Source: Brachybacterium alimentarium
Lineage (GTDB): Bacteria > Actinomycetota > Actinomycetes > Actinomycetales > Dermabacteraceae
Direction of reading: 5' to 3'
NCBI RefSeq assembly: GCF_002332425.1
Contig: NZ_NRGS01000022.1
Coordinates: 22,185-86,184 of the forward strand
DNA length: 64,000 nucleotides
Under the pieces are notes generated by a model. That model searched no databases. It worked only from the letters and a program-made list of their open reading frames with translations, and was not told where the DNA came from. Positions 8,219-16,912 of this stretch are shown in pieces. Position 1 is the stretch's first letter, and every line of letters starts with the position of its first letter. A program made the position numbers and the translations under genes.

Positions 8219-10137
8219 CCGACCCCGACCTGAGCATCGTCGACGCGATCATCGTCGGCGGCGGGCCCCGCGGTGTGGCCACCGTGCTGCGCACCGCCGC
8301 ACGCGTCGCCGCCGACGGGGGCCCTGCGGCGCGACTGGTGGTGATCGACGCCCTCGAGGTGGGCGCCGGTGCCACCTGGCTGACCGGCCAGCCCGCCCAG
8401 TACCTCAACAACACGCAGGCCGACGCCACGACCGTGCACCCCGATGAGTCCACGCCGATGAGCGGGCCGGCAGCCCCCGGGCCGGACCTCGTGCAGTGGG
8501 CGCGGAGCGTCGCGGACCGCGGCGTGCATCACCACGCCCCGTGGGTGCTCGAGGAGGCCCGCGACCTCGTCGGCGCGAGCTTCCCCAGCCGTCGCCTGCA
8601 GGGCGTCTACTTCCGGGACCAGCTCGACGCGGCGATCAGCTCCGGCCATGTCGAGGTCGAGGAGGTCCGGGGCATCGTCGTCGACCTCGCTTCGAGCGTC
8701 GACGATCAGGGTGAGCGGTCGCTCACCGGGGTCGTGCTCGCCGATGGCCGCCGGTTCGGCGCGCCCACCGTCGTGCTCGCGCAGGGCATGGTCCAGGCGC
8801 GCCGCTCGGTCGAGGTGGACCACCTCGTCGACGTCGCCGAGCGCTTCGGCCTGCGCTATGCGGAGCCCGGGATGCCCGCCGAGCGGGAGTACACCGGCCT
8901 TCCCCATGGCGAGACCGTGCTGGTGCGCGGTCTGGGTGCGAACTTCTTCGACGTGATCGGCGAGCTCGTCGCGGAGTGGGGCGGCCGGGTCGAACCCGTC
9001 GCCGGTGATCCGGGCGGACGCCTGCACTATGCGCCCTCGGGGCGCGAGCCCCGTCTCGTGGTGGGCTCCCGCCGTGGAGTGCCCTATCGCTCCAAGCCGG
9101 ACGGCGGACGGCCCGTGCGTCCCTTCACCGCGCGCTGGGCCACTGCCGACTGGTTCGAGCAGCTCGCAGCCCGCACCGACGTCGACCTCGCCGCCGAGGT
9201 GTGGCCCGTGGTCGCTCGCGAGTTCGCCCGCGTCTATCTCGAGGCTCTCACCGCCTACGCGCCCGGCGCGGTGACCGGGCTGTGGATGTCGGCGCTGGAC
9301 GAGGCCACCTCGCAGGAGGAGGTCGACGGGGTGCTCGAGGCCGCGATCGGCGATGCCCGCTGGACGTGGACGATCGACGAGCTGCACCGTCCCACCGCCG
9401 GCGAGCAGGTCGACGCCGAGGAATGGCGTGCCCTGGTCTCGCGCCTGATCGAGGACGAGCTCGGGTCGATGTCCGATCCTGCCCGCCATCCGCGCGCCGC
9501 GGTCAACGGCGCGATGGGCGCCCTGCGCCGGCAGATCGGACGCCTCACCCGGAAGGGCGCCTTCAGCGGCGTTTCCCTGGCGCGGGACGTCCTGGGATGG
9601 TTCGACGGCGACTCGCTCGCCCTGGCCTCCGGCCCGCCTGCGGACCGGGTGCGCCTGGTGCTGAGCCTGATCGAGGCGGGCGTGATCGAGCTGCTCGGCC
9701 CGGGCATGGTGCTCGAGGCGGACGAGCACGAGGGGCGGTTCCGTGCCGCGTCGCCGCTCACCGGGAAGGTCGCGACCGCCCGTGTGCTGCTGGAGACGCG
9801 GATGTCCAAGGGGAAGATCCCGGACACCGACGACCCCCTGCTGCGCTCCCTGCTGGACAGCGGCCGCGCCCGCATCCACTGCGTCGGCGGCATCGCCACC
9901 CACAGCCTCGAGGCGACCGGTGCCGAGATCTCCGAGAGCGTGCCCGGCGGCCATCATCTCGTCGCGGCCGACGGCACGGTGGATCGCTCCGTCGTGGTGC
10001 TCGGCATCCCGGCCTCGAGCACGCAGCCCGGCAGCGCGATCGGCGCGAGCCCGACAGTGCCCTCGCCGCTGCTGGCCGGCGCCGATATCGCCGCGAAGCA
10101 GATCATGGCGGGCAGGATGGCGACGCTCGACGCGTGA
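8215..10137 (+). CDS. FAD/NAD(P)-binding protein (NAD_binding_9-like)
   Basis: A 640-residue protein whose first strand carries a dinucleotide-binding motif (DAIIVGGGPRGVATVL, residues 9-24), followed by GAGATWLTGQPAQYLNNTQ. It resembles the large actinobacterial FAD/NAD(P)-binding proteins related to N-hydroxylating or HI0933-like flavoproteins. Its reaction is not known. ATGA coupling to the importer ATPase puts it in the same operon, so it may act on the imported compound, for example by reductive release or oxidation. The C-terminal part (SKGKIPDTDDPLLRSLLDSGRARIHC) and a terminal Ile/Ala helix show no further recognised domain. The function beyond flavoprotein is unproven. Confidence 0.75.
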   Translation: MTDPDLSIVDAIIVGGGPRGVATVLRTAARVAADGGPAARLVVIDALEVGAGATWLTGQPAQYLNNTQADATTVHPDESTPMSGPAAPGPDLVQWARSVADRGVHHHAPWVLEEARDLVGASFPSRRLQGVYFRDQLDAAISSGHVEVEEVRGIVVDLASSVDDQGERSLTGVVLADGRRFGAPTVVLAQGMVQARRSVEVDHLVDVAERFGLRYAEPGMPAEREYTGLPHGETVLVRGLGANFFDVIGELVAEWGGRVEPVAGDPGGRLHYAPSGREPRLVVGSRRGVPYRSKPDGGRPVRPFTARWATADWFEQLAARTDVDLAAEVWPVVAREFARVYLEALTAYAPGAVTGLWMSALDEATSQEEVDGVLEAAIGDARWTWTIDELHRPTAGEQVDAEEWRALVSRLIEDELGSMSDPARHPRAAVNGAMGALRRQIGRLTRKGAFSGVSLARDVLGWFDGDSLALASGPPADRVRLVLSLIEAGVIELLGPGMVLEADEHEGRFRAASPLTGKVATARVLLETRMSKGKIPDTDDPLLRSLLDSGRARIHCVGGIATHSLEATGAEISESVPGGHHLVAADGTVDRSVVVLGIPASSTQPGSAIGASPTVPSPLLAGADIAAKQIMAGRMATLDA

Positions 10138-10209
10138 GCCCCGGTCTCCGTGCGCTTCGGAACGGTCGGGGGCGCCGGCTAGATCCTGCTCGGCTCGAGC
10201 CTGCGCGTC

Positions 10210-10938
10210 TCAATCCTGCTCGTCGTCGTAGGAGTCCTCGCCGCTGGCGCGCAGCGCGACCCGTTCGACGCCCTCGAGCTCGATGAACTGGGGGATCAGG
10301 TCACGCATCGGGGGCCGGCCGTGGAAGCGGATGTCCATGATCACGAACCGCCGTCCCTGTTCGGTGGTGCGGCGTGAATGCTCGATCGAGCTGGTGAAGC
10401 CCATCGCCGTCGCGACCTCCAGGACGTCGCGCAGCACCCCGGCGCCGTCGGCGTAGGTGATCCGCAGCAGCCGCTTGGAGTCGGGGGAGGGGAGCCGGCG
10501 CACCAGCGGGGCGACCAGGAACAGGGTCACCAGATGCAGGCCGGTCAGCAGCACGCCGAGCGACAGCATGCCGGCGCCGCAGGCCATGCCCACCGCCGCG
10601 GCGACCCAGATGGTGGCCGCGGTGGTCAGGCCGCGCACGACGTTGCGCCCCTTGAAGATGACGCCGGCGCCGAGGAACCCGATCCCGGAGACGATCTGCG
10701 CGGCGATGCGCGAGGGGTCCAGGACGACGTCGTCCCCGAGGACCGCGGAGAATCCGAAGACGGACACCAGGGTGAAGGCGCACGAGCCCATCCCCACCAG
10801 CACATGGGTGCGGAACCCAGCGGCCTTCTGCCGCAGCTGGCGCTCCAGACCGATGAGCGAGCACAGCACGAACGCGACCAGGAGCAGCTCGAACTCCACG
10901 GCGGTGGTGTCGGTGATGAGACCGACCAGTGGCTCCAT
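10210..10938 (-). CDS. MgtC/SapB family membrane protein
   Basis: A 242-residue protein with four to five N-terminal membrane helices and the MgtC signature, including LIGLERQLRQKAAGFRTHVLVGMGS and GIGFLGAGVIFKGRNVVRGLTTAATIWVAAAVGMACG. A soluble ACT-like domain of about 85 residues follows, ending in an acidic tail. MgtC proteins are linked to survival in low magnesium and to control of ATP synthase or phosphate uptake; the molecular role is debated. The start has GGAGG about 9 bases upstream. It is convergent with the flavoprotein gene across 72 bases with no clear terminator. I saw no magnesium riboswitch in the short leader. Confidence 0.9.
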   Translation of the reverse strand: MEPLVGLITDTTAVEFELLLVAFVLCSLIGLERQLRQKAAGFRTHVLVGMGSCAFTLVSVFGFSAVLGDDVVLDPSRIAAQIVSGIGFLGAGVIFKGRNVVRGLTTAATIWVAAAVGMACGAGMLSLGVLLTGLHLVTLFLVAPLVRRLPSPDSKRLLRITYADGAGVLRDVLEVATAMGFTSSIEHSRRTTEQGRRFVIMDIRFHGRPPMRDLIPQFIELEGVERVALRASGEDSYDDEQD

Positions 10939-11255
10939 GCGGACAGGACCTCCTCACGTCCCGGCGCGGCCGGATAGTGCGCGGGAAGCGGATCCAGCAC
11001 CCTCGGCTGCGCCCTCGCCAACGTAGCAGAGGCCTTTCCGCGTCCCGTCCCGCAAGGGGGACGCCGCGCCCTGAGGGATGCCACGGCGACACCGCCCGAG
11101 CCCAAACGATTCACGCTGTGACGTGGAGCATATCGTTATCGGAACGTAACGCCTACCAGTGGAGGTTTCCGGTCCGGGACGGGTTGAATCTGTCTCACGG
11201 ATCAACGGTGACCCGAGCCCCGATGGCGGGGCGCACACGGAGAGGCAGGCCCCTC
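10939..11255. promoter_or_regulatory. Divergent intergenic region with CGTTA/TAACG dyad
   Basis: About 320 bases separate the divergent MgtC-like gene and the peptide-type importer operon. No believable small gene is seen. The notable element is CGTTA (11134-11138), 8 bases, TAACG (11147-11151), with an extra AACG at 11143-11146 that makes an overlapping dyad with the same left arm. It sits about 105-120 bases before the binding-protein start and is a candidate operator, perhaps for the TetR regulator encoded at the end of the operon. I cannot place a confident -10/-35 pair. Confidence 0.4.
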
Positions 11256-13073
11256 ATGACCGCACAGGATTCACCCCGGCACCTCGGAGGCACATCACGA
11301 CGTCGCTTCCTGGCGACCACCGGAGCACTCGGGTCCGTCGCAGCGCTCGCAGCGTGCGGCGGAGCCACCGGCGGCGGCAGTGGAGGGGGCGGCGAGGAAC
11401 TCGTCGGCGTCGGCAACAACGGAAAGGCGGGAAGCGGTCGCTCCGGCGATGGCGCCGATCAGCTCTTCATCGCCGGGTTCCAGTGGAGCCCGCCCACCAA
11501 CTTCAACACCTTCGCGGGATCGCCGGCGTGGCCGGCCTCCGGCAACGTGGCCCAGTACATCTACGAGACCCTCCTGCGCTTCCACATCGTCTCCGGCGAG
11601 CTGCTGCCCGGACTGGCGGCCTCGCACGAGGTGAACGGGAACGAGTCCATCTCCCTCACGCTCCAGGACGGCATCACCTGGCACGACGGGTCCGAGCTCA
11701 CGGTCGACGATGTGCTCTACACCTTCGAGCTCGGCAAGATCGACCCCGGACTGGGCATCGCATCCTTCTGGACCGAGGTCGACGAGATGACCGCCGAGGG
11801 CAACACCCTCAACGTCGCGATCAATGCGGAGCGCAAGAACGTCGGCGCCGTGCTCGCGACCCTCGCCCAGCAGTACATCGTGCCCAAGGCCGTGTTCGAG
11901 AAGGCCGCCGAGGAGACCGGCAACAAGGTCGCGAGCTGGGAGACCGACGAGGCCATGGGCACCGGTCCCTTCACGCTGGAGCTCGCGGATCAGACGCAGA
12001 TCATCCTCGCCCGTCATGACGACTACTGGGGCAAGGACTTCTACGGCGGCCTGCCGGCGATGTCGAAGATCATCCACCCGATCTTCAAGTCCAACGAGGA
12101 CGGGAACATCAAGTTCCAGAACGGCGAGCTCGACGTCATGCAGCAGTTCGTCCCCCAGATCTCGAAGATGTGGGAAGCGGGCAAACCGGTGGGCACCTAC
12201 CTGCGGGAGGAGCCCTACTTCGTGCCCAGTTCGATGCCGATGTTCCTGATGAATACCACCAAGCCGGGTCTGGACGATCCCGCGGTGCGCAAGGCGCTGG
12301 CCTACGCCGTGGACTATGCGTCCATCGCCGAGACCGCCATGTCGGGCTACTCCTCCCAGGTGCTCGCCTCGCTGGTGATCCCGGACGGCGCCGAGGACCA
12401 GTGGCTGGATCGTGACAAGGCCGAGGCCGACGGCTGGGCCTTCGACGCCGTCAAGGCCGCCGAGCTCCTGGAGGAGGCCGGCTACGAGAAGGGGTCCGAC
12501 GGCTTCTACGCCAAGGACGGCGAGAAGCTCGGCCCGTGGAAGCTGATCACCCCGCAGGGGTGGACCGACTGGAACGCCGCCCTCGAGATCGTGGCGAAGA
12601 ACTTCCAGGACATCGGTGTCGACGCCACCACGAACTTCCCGCAGGAGGCCCAGACGACGTCCGCCATCCAGAACGGCGACTTCGACATGGCCTGCTGGTA
12701 CGTCGCCGGGACCAACCCTGCGGCGCCGTGGCAGCGCTTCAGCGATGTGATGAGCAACGTCGACATGGCCCCGCTCGGCGAGACGGCGTACCGCAACTTC
12801 TCCCGCTGGGAGAACGGCGAGATCAACGATCTGCTGGAGACCGCCGCCGCGGCACCGGATGACGAGAGCAAGAAGGAGGCGATCGCGGCGCTGGATGATC
12901 TGTACCGGTCCGAGGTGCCCGCCTTCCCGTTGATGTACCGGCCCGACGAGTTCTTCGAGTTCAACGCATCGAACTGGTCCAACTGGCCCACCGAGGACAA
13001 CGACTATGCGCCGCCGATGTTCCGCGGCGCCGGCAACGAGTGGATCTTCCAGCTCAAGAAGATCGGCGACTGA
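11256..13073 (+). CDS. Oligopeptide/nickel-type ABC substrate-binding protein (Tat lipoprotein)
   Basis: A 605-residue extracellular solute-binding protein of family 5. The N-terminus has a twin-arginine motif (SRRRFLATTGALGS) and a lipobox (LAAC), followed by a Gly/Ser-rich spacer that tethers the mature domain. Family features include ITWHDGSELTVDDVLYTFEL and GTGPFTLE. ATG 11256 follows AGAGG by 10 bases; longer in-frame versions start inside the upstream region and lack a signal peptide at the right place. It is the first gene of a complete Opp/Dpp operon. The substrate could be a peptide, a nickel chelate or an unrelated small molecule. Tat export suggests the protein folds before secretion. 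Confidence 0.9.
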   Translation: MTAQDSPRHLGGTSRRRFLATTGALGSVAALAACGGATGGGSGGGGEELVGVGNNGKAGSGRSGDGADQLFIAGFQWSPPTNFNTFAGSPAWPASGNVAQYIYETLLRFHIVSGELLPGLAASHEVNGNESISLTLQDGITWHDGSELTVDDVLYTFELGKIDPGLGIASFWTEVDEMTAEGNTLNVAINAERKNVGAVLATLAQQYIVPKAVFEKAAEETGNKVASWETDEAMGTGPFTLELADQTQIILARHDDYWGKDFYGGLPAMSKIIHPIFKSNEDGNIKFQNGELDVMQQFVPQISKMWEAGKPVGTYLREEPYFVPSSMPMFLMNTTKPGLDDPAVRKALAYAVDYASIAETAMSGYSSQVLASLVIPDGAEDQWLDRDKAEADGWAFDAVKAAELLEEAGYEKGSDGFYAKDGEKLGPWKLITPQGWTDWNAALEIVAKNFQDIGVDATTNFPQEAQTTSAIQNGDFDMACWYVAGTNPAAPWQRFSDVMSNVDMAPLGETAYRNFSRWENGEINDLLETAAAAPDDESKKEAIAALDDLYRSEVPAFPLMYRPDEFFEFNASNWSNWPTEDNDYAPPMFRGAGNEWIFQLKKIGD

Positions 13074-13082
13074 GGCACCTTC

Positions 13083-14093
13083 GTGAAACTCGGCCGCTAC
13101 ATCGCTCAGAAGACGGTGTGGTACCTGGTCGCGCTGGTGGCAGCAGTGAGCCTGAACTTCCTGCTGCCCCGGCTCGTCCCGGGCAACCCCGTCGACGTCA
13201 TCGTCTCGAATCTCTCCCGCGGAGGGAGCGTCACCAGCGAGCAGCAGAAGCAGGTGTACGAGAGCTATGTCCAGGAATTCGGCCTGGACCAGTCCCTGGG
13301 GCAGCAGTTCCTCACCTACCTCGCCAAGGTCTTCACCGGAGACCTCGGCACGTCCTTCGCGTACTACCCGGCCGCGGTCAACGATCTCGTCGGCCAGGCG
13401 CTTCCCTGGTCGATCGCCGTACAGCTGCCGGCGATCCTCATCGGATGGATCCTCGGCAACGTCATCGGGGCCATCGCCGCGTTCCGCGGCGGCAACTGGG
13501 ACCGCTCGGTCTTCACCACCTCGCTGTTCCTCTCCGCAATGCCCTACTACTGCCTGTCGATCCTGCTGCTGTACGTGCTGGCCGTGGTCGCCGGGGTCTT
13601 CCCCGTGGGCGGGGCGTATTCGCTGGGCCTGTCACCGGAGTTCAGCGTCGCCTTCCTCTGGGATGCGCTGAGCTACTACTGGCTGCCCTTCCTGTCCCTG
13701 GTGGTCGTCTTCATCGGAGGGCAGGCCGTGGGCATGCGCTCCATGGCCATCTACGAGCTCGGCGGCGACTACGTCAGCTACGCGCGAGCGATGGGCATCC
13801 GGGACAACAAGATCACCCAGTACATCTTCCGCAATGCGATGCTCCCCCAGATCACCGGGCTCGCGCTGGCCATCGGCACGCTGGTCGGGGGCGCACTGAT
13901 CACCGAACTCGTCTTCAGCTATCCGGGGGTGGGGACGCTGCTGTTCAACGCCATCGCCGCGAACGACTATCCCGTCATCCAGGCCGTCACCCTGATCATC
14001 ACCGTGGCCGTCCTGCTGGCGAACTTCGCGGTGGAGATCGCCTACGGCATCATCGACCCGCGCATCCGCGCGGCCAAGTCCGGGGAGAAGTGA
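13083..14093 (+). CDS. ABC transporter permease, DppB type
   Basis: A 336-residue inner-membrane subunit of the binding-protein-dependent peptide/nickel class. It starts at GTG 13083, 9 bases after the binding-protein stop. The N-terminal helix is followed by the long extracytoplasmic loop typical of DppB (LVPGNPVDVIVSNLSRGG onward). The cytoplasmic coupling loop is DYVSYARAMGIRDNKITQYIFRNAMLP. It pairs with the DppC-like gene that follows. Confidence 0.93.
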   Translation: MKLGRYIAQKTVWYLVALVAAVSLNFLLPRLVPGNPVDVIVSNLSRGGSVTSEQQKQVYESYVQEFGLDQSLGQQFLTYLAKVFTGDLGTSFAYYPAAVNDLVGQALPWSIAVQLPAILIGWILGNVIGAIAAFRGGNWDRSVFTTSLFLSAMPYYCLSILLLYVLAVVAGVFPVGGAYSLGLSPEFSVAFLWDALSYYWLPFLSLVVVFIGGQAVGMRSMAIYELGGDYVSYARAMGIRDNKITQYIFRNAMLPQITGLALAIGTLVGGALITELVFSYPGVGTLLFNAIAANDYPVIQAVTLIITVAVLLANFAVEIAYGIIDPRIRAAKSGEK

Positions 14094-14094
14094 C

Positions 14095-15174
14095 ATGTCC
14101 ACGGTGAACACGCCCATGGCGGAGGAGACCGCCGCTCCCCGGGCCAATACGCTGCGCTCCTTCAACTTCTCCGGCCGGTTCTGGGTCTCCCTGGTCCTGG
14201 TGGTCTTCGTGATCGTCCTGGGTCTGGCGGGGCTGGTCTATCCGACGGGTCCCGGGGAGAAGGTCGGCTCGCTCTACGACGCGCCGGGCGGCGGTCTGCC
14301 GCTGGGCACGGACAACTTCGGTCACGACGTGCTCGCCGTGCTCATGGCCGGCACCCGCACCTCCCTGATCATCGGGCTGGTCGCCGGGGTCGTCGCCACC
14401 ACCATCGGCGTGACGGTCGGACTGCTGGCCGGCTACGTCGGAGGCTGGTTCGAGGAGCTCCTGATGGGCGTCACCAACGTGGTGCTGGCCATCCCCGCCA
14501 TCGTCGTGCTGATCCTCATCTCGATGTCCCTGCCCAACAGCACCATCTGGTCGCTCGCGCTGGTCATCGGCATCACCTCCTGGCCCTGGACGGCCAGGGC
14601 CGTGCGCGCCCAGGCCTCGTCGGTCGCCACCCGGGAGCACATCGACGTGGCCCGGCTCTCCGGGGCGAGGCTGCCCGGGATCCTGCTCAAGGACGTCCTG
14701 CCGTACATCCTGTCGTACACCGTCATGGCGTTCGTGTTGCAGGTCTCCGGCGCGATCCTGGCAGAAGCGGCGCTGTCGATGCTGGGCCTGGGTCCCTCCG
14801 GGGCCGATTCCCTGGGCTCCCAGCTGCACTGGTCGCTCGCGTTCCAGGCCGTGGCCAGCGGCGCCTGGTGGGCGTTCCTGCCGCCGACGATCGTGCTGAC
14901 CCTGGTCTCTTTCGGCTTCCTGCTCCTGCAGGCCAGCCTCGACGAGGTGTTCAATCCGCGCCTGCGCCGCGGCAAGCGCAAGCAGATGAAGCAGGCCGCG
15001 GCGCGCCGCGCCGCGGAAGCCCGTCAGCTGCTCGAGCGGAACGACGAGGCGAGCGACGAGACCGGTGCCGCCGACGAGGCGAGCGACGAGACCGGTGCCG
15101 CCGACGAGGCGAGCGACGAGGCAGGGCCTGCCCCCGACCATTCCGAACGATCGAGAGCAGGTGAGCCGTCATGA
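14095..15174 (+). CDS. ABC transporter permease, DppC type, with repeat tail
   Basis: A 359-residue permease. The N-terminal cytosolic segment, first helix and following loop with LGTDNFGHDVLA are diagnostic of DppC/OppC. The coupling loop is EHIDVARLSGARLPGILLKD. Beyond the last helix (about residue 290) is a basic stretch (RLRRGKRKQMKQAAARRAAEAR) and then an acidic tail made of tandem copies of a ten-residue unit (DEASDETGAA). The tail is not part of the family and comes from a DNA tandem repeat. It overlaps the first ATPase gene by ATGA. Confidence 0.92.
   Translation: MSTVNTPMAEETAAPRANTLRSFNFSGRFWVSLVLVVFVIVLGLAGLVYPTGPGEKVGSLYDAPGGGLPLGTDNFGHDVLAVLMAGTRTSLIIGLVAGVVATTIGVTVGLLAGYVGGWFEELLMGVTNVVLAIPAIVVLILISMSLPNSTIWSLALVIGITSWPWTARAVRAQASSVATREHIDVARLSGARLPGILLKDVLPYILSYTVMAFVLQVSGAILAEAALSMLGLGPSGADSLGSQLHWSLAFQAVASGAWWAFLPPTIVLTLVSFGFLLLQASLDEVFNPRLRRGKRKQMKQAAARRAAEARQLLERNDEASDETGAADEASDETGAADEASDEAGPAPDHSERSRAGEPS
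15043..15120 (+). repeat. 30-bp tandem repeat in the DppC-like tail, 2.6 copies
   Basis: The unit GACGAGGCGAGCGACGAGAC plus CGGTGCCGCC is repeated without mismatch for 78 bases. The period is a multiple of three, so copy-number change lengthens or shortens the acidic tail of the permease in steps of ten residues without shifting the frame. Confidence 0.95.
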
Positions 15175-16079
15175 GCACCGAGCGTCCGCAGCACGCGCCG
15201 TCGTCCACGGGAGTCCTTGCCCGTGCCCAGAACATCCGCTGCGTCTACGGCGGTGGCGAGGAGGACTTCACCGCCGTCGACGGGGTCTCGATCGCACTCG
15301 GCGAGGGCGAGGTCCTGGGCCTCGCCGGGGAATCCGGCTGCGGGAAGACCACGCTGGGCAACGCGCTCGCGATGATCGCCGCGCCTCCGCTGTACGTCCT
15401 GTCCGGCACCCTCGAGATCGACGACGGGACGATCGACCTGTCGACCCTCTCGCACGACGACGTCAAGCGTCACCGCCCCTATCGGGGTCGGACCGTGTCG
15501 ATGCTCCCGCAGGGCGCGATGAACTCCATCAGCCCGACACTGCGCATCAGCAGCCTGATCAAGGACGTGATGCGTGCTCATGACCCGAGGATCACCAAGG
15601 ACGAGGCGCTGGACCTGGCGCGCGAGCGGCTGAAGATGCTCGAGATGCCGGTGCGAGTGCTGGACTCCTACGCCCACCAGCTCTCCGGCGGGATGAAGCA
15701 GCGCATGATCACCGTGATCTCCACGCTGCAGAACCCCCGCCTGCTCATCGCCGATGAACCCACCTCCGCGCTCGACGTCTCCAGCCAGCGCATGCTGGTG
15801 GAGATGCTGCTGGAGATGGTCGAGCAGCGGATCATGTCCGGGGTCGTCTTCGTGACGCATGACCTCCCGGTGCTGTCGCAGGTCTCGGACCGGCTCGCGA
15901 TCATGCACGCGGGCCGGATCGTCGAATCCGGGCCCACCCGTCAGCTCGTCGAGGACGCCCAGCATCCCTATACCCGCAAGCTGCTCGGCTCCGTGCTCGA
16001 CCCCAGCCAGGAGACCAGGGCGCGCGGCATCGCCCGCCGGTCCGCACCCGTCACTCCCGAGGAGGTGGGCGAGCGATGA
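15171..16079 (+). CDS. Peptide-type ABC transporter ATP-binding protein, DppD type
   Basis: A 302-residue ATPase. Walker A is GESGCGKTT, the signature is LSGGMKQRM, Walker B is LLIADEP and the switch His is in FVTHD. The Q-loop has SMLPQGAMNSISP. The C-terminal extension contains QHPYTRKLLGSV, as in oligopeptide/dipeptide ATPases. The four Cys of the DppD [4Fe-4S] cluster are not evident after that segment, which is usual for shorter homologues. It is coupled by overlaps to both neighbours. Confidence 0.93.
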   Translation: MSTERPQHAPSSTGVLARAQNIRCVYGGGEEDFTAVDGVSIALGEGEVLGLAGESGCGKTTLGNALAMIAAPPLYVLSGTLEIDDGTIDLSTLSHDDVKRHRPYRGRTVSMLPQGAMNSISPTLRISSLIKDVMRAHDPRITKDEALDLARERLKMLEMPVRVLDSYAHQLSGGMKQRMITVISTLQNPRLLIADEPTSALDVSSQRMLVEMLLEMVEQRIMSGVVFVTHDLPVLSQVSDRLAIMHAGRIVESGPTRQLVEDAQHPYTRKLLGSVLDPSQETRARGIARRSAPVTPEEVGER

Positions 16080-16906
16080 GCGAGTCCCGCGCCGACGACA
16101 TGATCACCCGCAGTGCGACGTCCGGAGAGATCCTGCTGTCCTGCCAGAACGTCACCAAGGAGTTCTCCGTCGCCGGGAGCACGATCACGGCGGTGGACGA
16201 CGTCAGCCTCGAGTTCCCCGAAGCCAGCGTGCTGGCCGTGGTGGGGGAGTCCGGCTCCGGGAAATCGACCCTGGCCCGGATGCTGCTGCGGCTGATGCCG
16301 GTCACCTCCGGCACGATCACCTTCCGCGACCAGGACGTGACCCATCTGAAAGGGCGCGACCTGAGGGAGTACTGGACCGAGGTGCAGGCGGTCTTCCAGG
16401 ACCCCTTCGCCTCGTTCAACCAGTTCTTCACGGTGGGGTCGCTGCTCCGTCGCAGCCTGGCCCTGGCCAAGATCTCGAAGGACGAGGCGGATTCCCTCAT
16501 CGAGGAGTGCCTCGGCTATGTCGACCTGCGTCCGAAGGAGGTGCTGCACAAGTTCCCCCACCAGATGTCCGGCGGGCAGCGCCAGCGGGTGATGGTCGCC
16601 CGGGCGCTCATGATGCGGCCCAAGGTGCTCCTCGCCGATGAGGCCACCAGCATGCTGGACGCGACACTGCGGGTGAACGTGCTCAACGTGCTGCACGATC
16701 TGCGCAACGAGCTCGGGCTGACGGTCCTGTTCATCACCCACGACATCGGGCAGGCCTGCTACCTCGCGGACCGGGTCGCGGTGATGGAGCACGGCAGGGT
16801 CGTCGAGCGGGGCACCACCGAGGAGGTCATCTTCTCCCCGCAGGGCGATTACACGCGGCGCCTGCTCTCCGACGTCCCGGACCTGCGGGGCAGCCTCAAG
16901 CCCTGA
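16076..16906 (+). CDS. Peptide-type ABC transporter ATP-binding protein, DppF type
   Basis: A 276-residue second ATPase of the importer. Walker A is GESGSGKST, the signature is MSGGQRQRV, Walker B is VLLADEATSMLDA and the switch His is in FITHD. The Q-loop reads VFQDPFASFNQFF. Walker B ends in Glu-Ala rather than Glu-Pro, a common variant. It ends 6 bases before the stop of the convergent TetR gene. Confidence 0.93.
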   Translation: MSESRADDMITRSATSGEILLSCQNVTKEFSVAGSTITAVDDVSLEFPEASVLAVVGESGSGKSTLARMLLRLMPVTSGTITFRDQDVTHLKGRDLREYWTEVQAVFQDPFASFNQFFTVGSLLRRSLALAKISKDEADSLIEECLGYVDLRPKEVLHKFPHQMSGGQRQRVMVARALMMRPKVLLADEATSMLDATLRVNVLNVLHDLRNELGLTVLFITHDIGQACYLADRVAVMEHGRVVERGTTEEVIFSPQGDYTRRLLSDVPDLRGSLKP

Positions 16907-16912
16907 GAACCA

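Noticed and set aside
7987..9957. 656-codon open frame on the minus strand.
   Set aside because: It mirrors the importer ATPase end and the flavoprotein gene, and has biased His/Gly/Arg composition without motifs.
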